The position numbers were made by a program, and so were the translations under genes. From Epiperipatus broadwayi (lineage: Eukaryota; Onychophora; Udeonychophora; Euonychophora; Peripatidae), in contig JAQFVV010000021.1 in NCBI GenBank assembly GCA_028023455.1, positions 1,240,001 to 1,304,000 on the forward strand: a DNA stretch of 64,000 nucleotides, written 5' to 3'. Below the pieces are notes generated by a model, which worked only from the letters and a program-made list of their open reading frames with translations, searched no databases and had not been told where the DNA came from. Of the stretch, positions 1 to 12,801 are shown piece by piece (the first letter of the stretch is position 1; every line of letters begins with the position of its first letter).

Positions 1-153
1 TCCCTTATCAATATGGGTTCAAACTCAGTCTTTGCTAAAAATCTTTTCTTATTAAAGGAAAAAAAAATACATACATTATGAGGAAAATTTGGATGGAACC
101 TTCTTTTTTGTAGCTAACCTAAAAAGATGGAGCCTTGGACAAATCCAAGGGCT

Positions 154-155
<2 letters not shown>

Positions 156-250
<95 letters not shown>

Positions 251-260
251 GGGGGGGGGG
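156..260. repeat. compound microsatellite (TA)n-(GA)n-(G)n
   Basis: A run of alternating TA of over 50 bases passes directly into about 30 bases of GA and ends in ten consecutive G. It is a simple-sequence tract with no coding role. Open reading frames across it translate to Tyr-Ile and Arg-Glu repeats and are artefacts. Confidence 0.97.
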
Positions 261-1266
261 CAAATAAAACAGTTTTTAAATAGATTACTAAGGGAGAAAA
301 GCCTTTTTAATTATTCTCCAAAGAAAAATAAAAAAGAAAAACACCTATCACTCTTGCAAATTTCATAGAGAATAAAGATTTTTAATGATTCTTTATTTTT
401 ATTTTATCTTTTAGATAAAGTAGCTAGATACCAATTTACTGACCAACTTTGGATAATAAGTTAGATTGGTTGTAAAGGACTATGTAAAAAAATTTTGGTT
501 ACTACCCGAAAAAAGTTTTAAGTTTTATGTAGACTGGATTTGTATATTAAGTCAAGAGTAGGGCAAAAACATTCACTTTATAGACTTTGTGGCTTTTCAT
601 ATAATATTTAAAATAATATATAATATACATTGATAAAATGTCATTAAATAAACAATAACAGAAAGCCCAAAAATATGACTTAAATTTTTACCTAAAATGT
701 TTTGTTGTCTCCATCAATTTCAGTCTAATAACAATGTTCAAAAATCATCTAAATCAATCTTTTTAATGTTTATTGCAGAACATGAAAATATTTTTTATTA
801 CACAGCAAGTCAAATGCAATTTAAACAAGTATAACTCACAAAATCAAATCCAAAGTAAAATCAATTTATACTGAAACATATTTTAGAGTAAGTGATTACT
901 AAGTTAATGTGTAGCATAATGTTTCAGGTTCTGATGCCATACAATTGCACTAAATCACACAGGGAATTATATTAATAATATGCTAATACAAATTTGTGAA
1001 GCAGATAATGTTAACTGCTGTTGATAAACATTTAAAAGGTCAAATAAGATTACAAATTAAAGAAAGATGCTTTACAAAATTAAAATTTTTATATGAGTAG
1101 CTTTATCAGCTATGCATAAAATAAATAATTAAGATACTAAAATGAATCCCTCTGATGTGATAACAGAAATGTGCGAAAAGAGAACAATTGCTGAATGAGA
1201 AAAAAATTAAACTAAAATAAATTGAATATGGTTTTACAAAATAGCAAAACATCACAGAATATCTTT
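261..1266. other. AT-rich non-coding stretch, nothing recognised
   Basis: No reading frame with protein-like composition, no repeat shared with the rest of the window and no RNA gene was seen. Confidence 0.5.
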
Positions 1267-1282
1267 GAAAAAAAGTCATTTT

Positions 1283-1380
1283 TTGTCAAGCATTGGTGGT
1301 CGAGAGGTCAGCGTGACTACCTTATATGCAGTTGTGCCGGGTCAGCGGATTTGCGTCCTGGCTGATGCTATGACACATGA
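1283..1380 (+). mobile_element. short tRNA-derived SINE (family A), copy 1, with target-site duplication
   Basis: The body is about 100 bp. It has a Pol III box A match (TGGTCGAGAGG) near the start and a box B-like segment about 40 bases later, then ends in a short A-rich tail. It is flanked by a perfect 16-bp direct repeat at 1267-1282 and 1381-1396 (the second copy overlaps the A tail), which marks insertion by target-primed reverse transcription. The same body recurs at 9489-9588, 4038-4137 (minus) and 51038-51125. It has no LINE-derived 3' region, so it is a minimal t-SINE that probably relies on a poly(A)-recognising LINE such as the RTE elements here (inference). Confidence 0.88.
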
Positions 1381-1396
1381 GAAAAAAAGTCATTTT

Positions 1397-2861
1397 GATA
1401 GATAATATTCAGAGGTAACAAGTGATCAGAATTTGTATTTTTTTTCACCACATAATATGTTTTAATATAGTATATCCATGACTACCTTCCAAACTTTTCT
1501 ATGGCACAGTAGTTTTTATCTAAGAAATGCAGTTTTGCATTAAAATACTTCATAGATTCATTGTATATAGTATGATTTTATTCAATGTTAAAGTGTTCTT
1601 TGAAAACGCTAACTTAATAAAGATTCTATCTTACAATGTCTGACAATCATATGATTTCTATTTTTATTTTAAACATGATTCAGCAAATATAAATATTTTA
1701 TAATTTTCTCTTTTTGTAAGATAATGGCAACAAGAAACATGTAACTGCATTGATATACGATACATATTTACTCAGTGATATTATGTTTCATATGTAAAGT
1801 TTAATCAATAAATAAAAGCGCAATGCGAATCTGTATTTTTCAATCCTGCATAAAAAGTTGTTTAGTGTTTCAGATTTATCATCTAAGCAACTTTATCTCC
1901 ATGTTTTACAAAATCAAACATTCATTTATGCGCGTGTGTATATGTTTATACTGTTTTAACATTTTAAATATTAAATGTTTATTTTCATTTCTAATTGGTA
2001 TTTATTTTAAGTTTATTTTAAAAAACTTTTTGTATGGAAATCGTATCTGTAGGTGCGAAATGTGGGCGAGACGTTAATTTTTATAATTTAAGAATATTAT
2101 GTTTTGTTTTAATGTGTAGGAATATTGACATTTTATTAGTTTATTAAAAATTTAAAATGATTCTCCAGGCAATGTTTACTTGATTGCCTCATTTATCCAG
2201 TCGTTACTAGATTTAGCCAATATTGATTCATTTTAAAAACAAATATACAATTTAAAATTTATAATTTCAAACAAAAATTAAAAATTAACCATCTGATTAT
2301 TAATAACGGGAAATAAAATCATCACATGATTTGATTCATTGGTCGGGTAGTGAACTTGAGCAAACGAATCTTGCATTAAAGCTCGACCCTGTTATTTACG
2401 ACGCTCAAACAAGTCACGTGATAAGCTGATATTTGATTCCAGAATCTTCATCGTCGGAGTCCGTCACTTGCTAACTCACAAAAAGTCAGTTATATTATTT
2501 AAATTTAGATTTTTGAAAATTTTAAACGGAAGGTGATTATTAGTCCTACGCGTTTTTTAAATATTTTGAGACGCCTCAGAACTTAAGCCATATACTGTGC
2601 TTTTGTGAAATTACAAAAAAAAGTTATTTTACTTTATTTTTTAACATTCAGTTTTATCTTTTTTATTTTGTTTTAAATTGTTATATAATCGGAATAGTTA
2701 ATTCAGCAATAATAATAATAATAGTTGTACTAGAATATAGTAGTAATAGTAGTAGTGTAGCAAAAGTACTAACATCAACAGTAATTATTATTATTATTAT
2801 TTGAATAAAAATATAGTGTATGTATTTAAGGTAGATATAATTAAAGATGATTGGAACACAG
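1397..2861. other. AT-rich non-coding stretch; locally CpG-containing at 2330-2480
   Basis: No gene was recognised. About 150 bases around 2330-2480 hold several CpG dinucleotides (ACGACG, CACGTG, CGTCGG), unlike the CpG-poor surroundings. At 2708-2770 there is a degenerate ATA/GTA trinucleotide tract. Confidence 0.45.
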
Positions 2862-2940
2862 ACTTTCAAAATCCCTATAGCTATTCACTCTATCTTATAC
2901 AACCAATACACATGACCACATAAATGTGAAAAAGATAAAT

Positions 2941-2998
2941 GATCTCCCATGTACATATTTCGTGCTGCACAAACATTCATCAATTGGTTCAGATCATC
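2941..2998 (-). ncRNA. hammerhead ribozyme motif, decayed (D1 left)
   Basis: Read on the minus strand, a core TTGATGA (consensus CTGATGA) is followed by a partly paired stem II ending in CAGCAC, then GAA and a short A/T-rich stem III. The outer stem I segments GATGATC and GAGATC flank it. C3 has mutated to T, so activity is unlikely. Confidence 0.65.
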
Positions 2999-3126
2999 TC
3001 ACGCCCACATATATCTAATCAGTTCTCCGTTTATATTAAGTTAGCCTGTCCATTAAGTTTGAATATTTGCCATTTTAATATAAACTGAGAATTGATTATA
3101 TGTGTGTGTGTGGGGGGGGGTGTTAA

Positions 3127-3175
3127 TCTGAATCAACTTATGACTGCTGATTCAACATGAAATAAATATATTGGT
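3127..3175 (+). ncRNA. hammerhead ribozyme motif, decayed (D1 right)
   Basis: The plus-strand core reads CTTATGA. A weakened stem II (CTGCTG opposite CAACAT) follows, then GAA, an AT-rich stem III and TTGG closing against CAA upstream. Several core positions have changed, so it is a relic. Confidence 0.5.
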
Positions 3176-3246
3176 CATGTGTATTGATTGCATAAGATTG
3201 AGTGGATAGCTATAGGGAGCTTGAAAGTCTGAGTTCAAACCCTTCT

Positions 3247-4021
3247 ATTTATATTTATTATTATATCAGTTTGAAATAAACTTCATGTGAGAAAAAAATT
3301 ACGAATGGTAATAAAATTTAATAAAAAAATTAATATGAAGATAAATAAAATAATGAAATTAACACTTAAAACAATAACAAAAAAATTACAATTGAAATAT
3401 AAATAGTCATCATCAAATATAAAAACATTTTATTAATAAATTTATATATAAATTAATAAACATATATATAAAACTTGTATAAAATATTAAAAATAATAAT
3501 TATAAACATAAACTATATGAACAGTCTTACTCTTAGCATTTAATTATATACCTAATGTTTCAGGATTCAACATACTCAATTTTATCTTTATACTCTTATT
3601 AATCATTTGGCTTAAATTGACTTCAAAGTTAAAGGCCTTAAATGAATTGAAGGCCTATAAAAGTGAAGAATTAAAAGCTGCAGGCTTTGAACATTTCAAA
3701 GTGGAGCAATATGATCCCAATTAGAATATTTATGAAAAAGAATGATGTGTGTAAAGAAGTGACCACTGTATATACCAATAAATATATATTTGGAAGAGGA
3801 GGCAGAAGAATATTGGGCCAAAAAACCAGTAAAAAATAAAAAACAAAAAACTTCTCATATAATAGTAGCAAATAACTTCATAAGTCAGTCTAATATGGTA
3901 ATCCTTAATGTGTGGAAATCATTCTTTAACCTTGTCCTTAAAAAGGAAAAATTGTAAAAATAAGAAAACCTTTACAGATAAATATATTCAAGCAAATTAT
4001 TTTGCTCTCACCATGGTATTG
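3247..4021. other. AT-rich non-coding stretch
   Basis: Very AT-rich DNA with short oligo-A runs. No repeat family or gene was recognised. A small ORF on the minus strand around 3671-3871 has no recognisable motif. Confidence 0.45.
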
Positions 4022-4037
4022 CCAACTGTATTAGATT

Positions 4038-4137
4038 TTTTTTCATGTGTCATAGCATTGGCCAGGAAGTGAACCTGCTAACCCAAGACAACTGCTTGCA
4101 AGGCAGCTGTGCTGACTACTCAATCACCAATGCTTTA
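4038..4137 (-). mobile_element. tRNA-derived SINE (family A), minus-strand copy
   Basis: On the minus strand it begins AAAGCATTGGTG and has a good box B (GGTTCACTTCC). It ends in ATGACACATGAAAAAAAA, matching the copies at 1283 and 9489 in order and spacing. Near-identical 15-16 base direct repeats flank it (about 4022-4037 and 4138-4153, one base inserted). That supports a true insertion and shows the copy is older than the one at 1283. Confidence 0.85.
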
Positions 4138-4784
4138 CAACTAGTATTAGATTTAGTATTCAATAGATGTCACATTCTAATGCTTAATTAATTCATATCT
4201 AGTTCTGTCCTATTCGTTATTCTCATATGAATTTCTAATATACAGTTTTCATTAATAAGGCAGTTTTGGATCTGGAAGCAATGCACATGAAACCTAAAAG
4301 TCTGAAGTTTAATTACCATAGCAACTGTCACTGGTCGGCCAACAACTTCTTAAGAAGAGAGGAGAATAATACAATTAGAGACCTTGTACTCAATGGTAAT
4401 TTGTCCATTATTACTAACCATTGTTATATTTTAAAATAATATAAATACAGTTTAAATTTAAAAACAAAACAATTAATAATTTAACTAGATGTTGGAAATA
4501 GTCTGACATATAAGTACAAGTGAATTAGCATCAACACAAATCTTAGGCACTCATTCAGCATTTATGCAAGACCTTTAATAATCACTACAATTATAATATA
4601 AAATGGTATACTATATAAGATTATGATACATTGATTTTGGGTTCAAGATCTTAGATTTGAGCTTTAAGTTTGCTAATAGACAAGGAGTTACAATCTGATG
4701 CATAATTGTGCAGGTTTCAGCATTAAATTTCAAGCCTCATTAATAAGCCATTGAACATCACATGACAACCTTTTCTTTATTCTT

Positions 4785-4990
4785 ATACAGTTTCCTCCAC
4801 ATTAGAGCCACCCAGTGTAAGCTTTAGCAATCAGTAGATGCTAGGTGATTTCACACCGTAATCTTTATTTGTTGCTATTTTTACATTTACTACCCACAAG
4901 CACTGGATAGGATTATAATGCCTAACCATCTAGCATCTATTGATTATTAAAGCTTGCACTTGATGACAATATTGTGGGATGAGGATATGT
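4785..4990. repeat. degenerate foldback related to family B termini
   Basis: An inverted pair lies at about 4800-4850 and 4920-4970. The left arm has GCCACCCAGTGTAAGC and AATCAGTAGATGCTAG, and the right arm has the complementary CTAGCATCTATTGATTATT. These match the outer ends of the hammerhead family B elements at 36716, 42180 and 61445. The central part with the ribozyme core is missing. Confidence 0.55.
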
Positions 4991-5665
4991 GTTATCTGAC
5001 TGATAAGGGCAAAATCTAGGAAACAATCTGAACTATCAGTAATCACTGATTACACAAGTTTACTATAGGTAGTGTTACAGCATAAAGCTGCTCTCATTGT
5101 GGAAATGGGCTAAAGCAGGATAGAAAAGAATATGGGGAAAACTTAAGGGGGTGTGGAATAGGGAAGTAAGGTGGTTAACAGGTTTTTCTAGGCATAGTGA
5201 CTGAGAGATTCCTGACTTCGACAAAGGAGTTGGCATATATCACATCACATCATCATTTACATCAAATGCATATATATATATAGGTAAGTGATGTGCTAAA
5301 TACAAGGTTTTTGACTTGAAAATATTGCAATTGTTATCAATGACATATATTATTGTTTTACCATTATCTTTTAAAAGAATAGTTGTTGCATATATGTTAT
5401 GACTCAGAAAATGATTTGGCAAAAGCATGAGTAAACACATTTATTTTATATTCAGTCAAGCAGCAAATATTAATATTTTCTATCAACTTCAAAGAAAAGT
5501 TGTTTTACTATTTCATATCAACATTCATTATATGTGCAATCTTGATTTGAGTAATGATGATCATATATATACAATTCATATTAAATTTTTTATTATATTA
5601 TTAGAGATATTATAATTTATAAATGATAATATAAAGTATTTTTACATATCAGCAATTTGTATATA

Positions 5666-5705
5666 TATTTAATAATACGTAAAAGCTTTTGCGTATTATT
5701 AAATA
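5666..5705. repeat. 40-bp near-perfect palindrome
   Basis: The arms TATTTAATAATACG.. and ..CGTATTATTAAATA meet at AAAGCTTTT with a single mismatch and no loop. It could extrude as a cruciform. It belongs to no larger family that I see in the window. Confidence 0.75.
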
Positions 5706-6685
5706 CACATATATGTTAATCGCTGTTATTTAATGACATATTATATTATTATTTACAAATTACATGAAAAAAAAAAGGACGTAATGTGTGGGATTTATTT
5801 GCATTCTTAACACTGTTCAAATCTTAAATTCTTGTTTAAAATTATTACTCATAAAATTACTTTAATTGATACGGTATCTAATAGAGGCTAAGGCCTGTAT
5901 TTAATTTACATTTAACAAGGTCTTTCAAATATCTTTACTTATCTCTACTTTGCCTGCTATGCGCATTTAATGATAATTTTGTTAATAAAAGTTTTACCGA
6001 TTCAAGTACAATAATTGCCTAAATATTGCAATATTGCATTATTAATTTATATATATATGAATAATTTTACAAAACCTGTAAATAAATGACTTTTATTAAA
6101 TATATAGCACTGAGATTATATATATCTATATATATTACACTTTGAAGCAGGAGATGGTGTTCTTTGTTGATCTATGAATTAGTATTATAATATGTGCAAT
6201 AAGATTTAATTCTACATAAAATATTATTATACTCATATAGTGCTTCTATTTATTGCTTATTTTTACTTACATATATATAATAATTAAAACAAGTTATAAA
6301 TTTTGTAACTTGCTTTTAAGCTTGCATTTTATGATCACTAAATGGAGCTTTACCAATAGCTCCTAACAAGCTTTGTTTACATAAACGCCGAAAGAGATAG
6401 AATTCAAAATCTATCTATATATATATTATGTAAAATTTATAAATAACTATATGCTCTTGATCTTTATATCTATCTATTTGTTGGTCATTTTCTCTTTTTT
6501 TTATGAACCACTGCTTGGATCTATTGTTTATTTTTACTTACATATAATATAGAGTGTGCAATTGCTTATATACTGTTGGCTTGTACTTCTATCTATTAGC
6601 AGACCAATTTTTCTTCTTTCAAGAACAATCTTTCTGAATATTATATATTTTCTAATACAATATTTTTAATACATTACATTACTTA

Positions 6686-7056
6686 ATAGAAGAATAATAC
6701 AGAGACATCAGACCACTCAAAGAAGTATGGAGAAGTGCATGTTGGGAGTAACAAGAAGAGATCAGAAATGCAATATATTGGTAAGAGAACAAACAGGTGT
6801 TACTGACTTCATTAAAAAATTAAAAGACTAAGGTGGAGTTGGGCTGGACATATTGCTAGAAGAGATGAGAATTGAAATCTTAAACAGGATTCCAAGAGAT
6901 TGTAAAAGACCCAGAAAGAGACCACATGTGAGGTGGATGGATGAAATAAGAAGGTGTGCAGGGATGATGTGAAGAAGCTAAAGATCAGAGAAGATGGATT
7001 GAACCTGGAGAGATCTTCATCATACAGTGGATTGATAATGTTGTTGATGATGATGG
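6686..7056 (+). pseudogene. RTE LINE 3' fragment (C-terminal end of reverse transcriptase ORF)
   Basis: This 5'-truncated copy encodes the extreme C-terminal part of an RTE-clade ORF. Recognisable pieces are a GVTRRDQKC-like segment, RLRWSWAGHIAR-like, RDCKRPRKRPHVRWMDEIRR and QWIDN. It then passes into the TGATGATGATG tail typical of RTE. It corresponds to the 3' end of the longer minus-strand element at 30922-34171. Frameshifts and a deletion (around 6825 and 6865) break the frame. No catalytic domain is included. Confidence 0.9.
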
Positions 7057-9474
7057 CATTACATTATCTAATAATATGATCTGGATAGAATAATTTTACT
7101 CTATCTATTTATGTTTTAAGCAAAAGGTCAGTGTTCTTGCCATTTAGTCGATCTCAAACATACAGTTAGTGATTGTCTGCAAGTTGATGATGATGGAATT
7201 GTAGTTGCATTTATATATTGAACTATTTCCATCACTTAATAATACAGTAATTGTTAAAGGTTTGTAGAAAAATTCAAACTTCATATAAACTTTTCAAATA
7301 CATTCAACTCTTAGTAATAATATATACATTAGTTATGTAATATAACATTTCAAGTACTATTATTTTTTCACATCTTCAGGTGTTACTGGTCTGGTTATGA
7401 CTGTTCTAGCAAGGAAATTGAATGTGGGACATTTAGATGAATGAATATAAATTTCAGACAATGCTCTAGTTGGTGGTTAGGGTGCTGCCTTATATTTAAT
7501 ATTTATGCATTTAAATGTCTCTGTTCAATTCGTCTGCTAGTACTATCATTGGTTAGGCCAGCAATAGCTGAAGAAGGTAAGAGAATAATTCCAGTCAAAA
7601 CCACTCAAAAAATTGTGTTATATACTAATTTGTGTGCTGTTACTAACAGATAAATATATTTGAAAAGTTTGAATAAAGTTTGAATTTTTAAAAAAATATT
7701 AAAACATTTTACATTAGATGATGGAACTAGCCAATGTATAATTATATATTCACAGTTACCAGAGTTCAAAGGCAGTAGTACATTTGTTATCTTTCTTTTG
7801 TCCTTTCAACCTTTCACCTCTCTAGAGTGTAATATTTCTTAAAAAGATATGTTCTTATACATTTAAAAATCATTTTCAGATATTCAATGTAACTCTAATC
7901 TAAGTTCGTCTGAATTGAGATCATTTATTACTGGTACTTTGTTGTCAATGAGTATGTAGGGAAGAAAAACTTGTCATGTACTTCTATGTGTTAATTATAA
8001 CTTGAACACATGTTATTGCAATTGTTATCTTAATCAAGGTTTTTTTTCATATTTACCATAATCTCAGTCAATGAGCCTGAGGTCTTCTCTATTTTCATCT
8101 GTAGATATGGTGTCATCTGTTTTTCTAACCCAATTCTGTAATATAATATATCTTATGTAAGTAATATGTACAAGATCACTTTTAATTTTAAAACCTGATT
8201 CAGACCCAATTTTGGATTATAAAGATTTTGGAAATGTGCAAATTTTTCAAATCTATCACTGTAACCATATATTCAATAATACCCATTAATTATATAGTTC
8301 ATGATTTGTATTTTCCACATCTGTATAGACCAGCATGCTATTCATTAATCAAATATATTGATAAAATAGTAAATATTTAAAAATTAAACCTAATGTTGTT
8401 ATAATTTAAATGTAATTTATTATGAAATATTTAAAAAAAAAATTAAATCCACAATGGAGATAAGATGTTCTTATAACATAAATGTTGTAACTAGTATTTG
8501 ATACCACTCATGAGAAAAGTGTTATTTTATGATATAATTAAGATTTTAAATTTGTATTTTTTTATTATAGACATTATTTACAACAAATATTATTTTTGTA
8601 TAAATAAGGTAAAAAGTATAATCATAAAATCACTAAAATGGAGAAATAATTGCTTGTGTTTAGAATACAACTTACGCCATTTGTACATGGGATTAATTGG
8701 AAACTTTATTTTAGGAAAATCAAAATCAATTATTATAAGCATTATTTACAAAAAAATGTAGTATATGTCTAGAAAAAAGTATAACCACAAAGTCACAAAC
8801 AATGGATAAATAAAGTTGCTTACATTTAGACTACAACCAGTATGAGATACCACTAAACACAAATTAAGAGGTACTTAAACTAGGTGTTCAAAAGTTCATA
8901 CAAATTATTTTTTGCAATTATAGATATATTTTCAAAGATATTGAAATGTACATCTGTTCAATTTATAAAATTCTGGGAAATCAATACACATAAAAATTTT
9001 ATGCAATATGATATGCTACATGTATCCATTAAGGATGAAAAAATATATATGAATAAATTTAAATTCAAGGAAAGTTTGCATTTGTAAGTGGAAACATTTT
9101 TAATACAATAGTGTATAGTAATAAAAGTTGTGCCCTTTTTGAGTATCATGAAAGAGGTGATAATAAGAAAAATGCTTAAAAGTTTGAATTACTAATTGGT
9201 AAAAAAATTATAATAAAAAGTGAAAATTCTTCATATGCATTATCAAAAACTGATGTATTGTAAAATTGACCATTACAGTATTTATTGCCATTTATATTTT
9301 GAAGATAAATTAGTGCTAGAACTGAGAATTTTTTGGTTTTATGTTAAACCAGAATTGAAAATTAATAGTAAATAACTTATGACTTTTTATAATTCAACTC
9401 TTTCAGAAAGTAAAACTATATTCTGAAGAACATTTCTACAGCAGAAAAAAGTAACTCCATTTTGTACTTACATC
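7057..9474. other. AT-rich non-coding stretch
   Basis: Several ORFs of 60-90 codons occur on both strands (for example 8498-8761 and 8884-9087), but all have biased Ile/Lys/Tyr/Phe composition expected of random AT-rich DNA. I see no motif and do not call them genes. Confidence 0.45.
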
Positions 9475-9488
9475 AAAACTGTTATTGT

Positions 9489-9588
9489 GTCAAGCATTGG
9501 TGGTCGAGAGGTTAGCAACAGTTGCTTTACACACAGTTGTCCCAGGTTAGCGGATTCGCTTCCTGGCTGATGCTATGACACATGAGAA
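9489..9588 (+). mobile_element. tRNA-derived SINE (family A), copy 2, with target-site duplication
   Basis: It is nearly identical to the copy at 1283-1380: same box A (TGGTCGAGAGG), box B-like GGATTCGCTTCC, and end ATGACACATGAG plus A tail. A perfect 14-bp direct repeat flanks it (9475-9488 and 9589-9602). The high identity to copy 1 and the clean TSD indicate recent activity. Confidence 0.9.
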
Positions 9589-9602
9589 AAAACTGTTATT
9601 GT

Positions 9603-11807
9603 TTGTTGATTTCATCTTTTGTTTGTTTGAAGATGAACTTCTAATTTACGATTGGATGTATTCATACAGTTTATAGATAAGTTAAACTTCTTCATTAAAA
9701 AATTTGTTATAGTAGATAGTGTAATTTTAGTATGATATAATACACCAAATGGTGATACAACCAGGCTCACCATTAAATTCATGCCATCTAAAAAAGTTTT
9801 TGAGTTTGTTTAATATAGGATTTGCAATGTTTGGATTGCAACGGTCATACAAAATTAAGAGCATCTTCATAAGAAATATCATGTATATTATAATGATTCA
9901 CCTCTTTGTCATATCTAAGGACTGATACAACTTTGCTTCATCGTTTTCACTTTTTTTTTTATAAATAAACTTTAAATATAGGATTGCTATTGTTTTTATT
10001 TTAGTTGTTATATAAAAGTATGAATAGTTACGTATATATAGAGTTTTGTAGATAAGTTTCATAAAAGAACATCTTTGGATATTATATACTGTTCAGAATA
10101 TTTGAAGCTGCCACAATATTTTTTCTTTGTCTTTTGTTTTGAAAAGAAATTTTTAGCACAGAATTGTAGTTTTCTTTGTTTTATTCATTGTACCAGTTGG
10201 AAGTCAATACGTATTACATATTCTCACTTTGCTTAAATATAAATATATTGCAAACTGAATTTTTTTCACTATTCACATTTTACAGTGATGTGTACACTAT
10301 GATGATTAATGTTCTTTTAAATATTTTTTTGTGATGATGTGATGGCTGATTTTAAAATGTTGGGAAAATAGAAGGGTTCCAATTCATGCAGTTTAAATTA
10401 ATGATAGTTTATCTGTGCTAGATGGTAATGCTTATTAAATTTATAGAAACACTAGCATTTAAACATCACATGATCACAGTACATATAGATAGTTTTGCCT
10501 GTTTTAATAACACTAGCATTTCATGTGTTGATTCTTTAATCTTACACTAGATGGCAATACTTGAATAGAAAAAATAAAGTTTGTTGCCATCTGTTGTAGA
10601 GTCAAATAATTATTCATTACTAGATTTAGTGCTTAAATTCATGTAATCTAGCATCTAATCATTACTCAAGCTTCCAATAGATGGCAGCAGTAGAATATAA
10701 AAAAAAGAGTTTCCGCTTGTAAAATATTGTGCAAGCTGAAGAGTTATGTGTTATTTTTGGTTTGTTGACATTTTTTTATCACTCCTAAATCTATATTTGT
10801 CATTGTTTAATCTGACTTACCTTATTACACATTGTTATATATTTAGTAGAATTTAATAATGCTTAACTATATATATTTATTTTGGAATTAACAAATTTTA
10901 ATTATGTATAATTAGTTTGGAATTTAATGAAACGTATCTATGTTGGATTGGTTTTGATTTAATTAAACTTTAACTCACTATAAATTATATCCTACTTTTC
11001 TGAACTCACATAATAAATGATTGTTAATGAATACATATACAGAAAATATGTATTTTTAAATATTCAGGTTTATTACTGCCTAGCATGTTTTTGAAACATC
11101 ATGCATATCATAATCATATCTTATAATAATATGATTTTAGTCATCTTGGTATTAGTGTATATATTGTGATTAATTAGCTGTTGAAAAATATTAAACTTTA
11201 TTTAAATATTTTGTATATTTTCTATTGACAATAAATCGATCACTTGCTATTGACCAGGCCTCATTGATTTTCTGCTTTCTGTCCTCTCTCTCCATACATA
11301 AAATTTTTGCCTTTGATAATTCAAATCTACAGCCACTTTCTTGTTTATGGTCAGTGAATATTGATGAATATTCTTTATTTTTTGAGGGCTTTGTTGTATA
11401 AATGTTTATCTTGGACTAATCTAATTGAAAGGTTGGTCTGTGACTACCTGAAGTATGCTAAGTTGCATGGTATTGGTTGCATTTAATTTTGTAGACCACT
11501 TGATATGCAGAGTCATTTGACAGTTTGTCTTCGGAATTGTTAATATTTGGTTCAGCGATGGAGGGGTTTGAATGATCTCCAAAGCCATATTACTATAAGC
11601 TAAGAATATGATATACACAATATATTGAAAGCATGGGTGGCAGTAAATAAAGCTGAATGTTTAAAAATGTATCTTTCCTGCATAAGTGATCATTAAAACT
11701 TATTTATTAAACTTTAACTGTAATTAATCAATCTCCCCCTCCCACTCTAAGTTTATTATTAACTGCACAGAACAAAAAATAGAAAGATACAAATAAGAGA
11801 TCATGAG
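9603..11807. other. AT-rich non-coding stretch with degenerate family B traces at 10425-10710
   Basis: Around 10425-10710 there are short matches to family B flanks (AACATCACATGATCAC, AGTTTTGCCTGTTTTAAT, AGATGGCAATAC), repeated in a disordered way, with no ribozyme core. The rest shows nothing recognisable. Confidence 0.45.
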
Positions 11808-11842
11808 ACAGACTCTCTCTCTCTCTCTCTCTGTGTGTGTGT
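11808..11842. repeat. (CT)n(GT)n microsatellite
   Basis: About eleven CT repeats pass into GT repeats. Confidence 0.95.
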
Positions 11843-12698
11843 CTCATGCACTGTTTTTTTTACTTTGCAAAGAACTATAGAAGAATTTCAAGATTGTATT
11901 TATGAACTGTATATATTGCTGGAGAGATCGGTCTCCAAAGGTTTCAAAGTGGATTTAGGTTTTTTAATACAATATTTATCAATATTATTATTTGTATACA
12001 CCTTTTGGTCCAATAACCCTATTATATTGGATTGTAGTACTTTTGTACTGTATGTAATCTCATTTTCTATTTTGGTTATTAAAGTACATATTTACATTAT
12101 AGTAGGATAAAGTGTCATTCTTAATTAAATAATTAAAAATTTGTTGACTACCCTGAATCTTATTGATATCACTCTTAATCCTGATCAGACGATTCACATA
12201 TTCAACCTAAAATTTAAGAATTAGGTTGATATTACGTAGCACTGTCTAAAGCTTTGCCGATTCAAAATCAGTCTCTACATGTAGATTTTTTATTTAAAAA
12301 AATGAAATGTTGAACCACATCTTTTTTTTCTTAAAACATTATATAATTAAGCATAATTATATAATTATTGCTTTGTGAATACAATATAGATATAATGTTA
12401 CCTTTTGATTTACAGGTGTCAAATTTACTCCATCTATAACTTTGACAGCTCTCACTTCAGATAAATAAAGTAATCATTATCACTAATCATTTATTAAACT
12501 AGAGATTATCTGTGGATCAGTTATAAACTTTAAACTTCAGTTAAAGATTAATACATCTGTTTTTAATAAAACCCAGACACTCGGAGTTATTCACATTTCT
12601 CTTTTCCTTGTGTAATATCTTTATAAAAATACTAAATAACCTCCACACTATCAAACATTCTTTTAAAATCATATTAATAAAGATACAATAAAAGACAA

Positions 12699-12750
12699 AT
12701 GACTTCCAATATGCATTTCATCATGCTGAACTAACACTTATCAGTTGGTC
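12699..12750 (-). ncRNA. hammerhead ribozyme motif (D'-1 left), decayed
   Basis: On the minus strand, CCAA precedes CTGATAA (consensus CTGATGA). A stem II with AGTTCAGCAT-type pairing is followed by GAA and the self-complementary stem III ATGCAT. TTGG then closes stem I. The G8-to-A change and a short insertion before GAA suggest inactivity. Confidence 0.7.
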
Positions 12751-12801
12751 AACTGATGAATGCTGGTTCAGTACAAATGCATCATGGGGGATCATTTGTC
12801 T
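12748..12801 (+). ncRNA. hammerhead ribozyme motif (D'-1 right), near-consensus core
   Basis: CTGATGA is intact. The stem II strand ATGCTG with loop GTT pairs with CAGTAC, then come the ATGCAT stem III and C17. The outer stem I strand GGGGATCATTTGTC follows. One base of the GAA triplet is altered (CAAATGCAT), so cleavage is doubtful. Confidence 0.7.

Larger units (their letters stand above)
2862..3246. mobile_element. family D foldback element with two hammerhead-derived cores, copy D1
   Basis: The outer arms (2862-2925 and about 3175-3246) are inverted copies of one another. Each ends in a tRNA-like segment whose box B-like motif GAGTTCAAAC reads outward. Toward the centre each arm carries a hammerhead-like core, minus strand on the left and plus strand on the right, so the two units face head to head. 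A TG/G microsatellite (3101-3121) lies near the centre. The same architecture recurs at 39667-39979, 40901-41264 and 59965-60480. Confidence 0.82.

Noticed and set aside
135-368. 77-codon ORF over the TA/GA microsatellite
   Set aside because: The protein is Tyr-Ile and Arg-Glu repeats produced by simple sequence; no gene.
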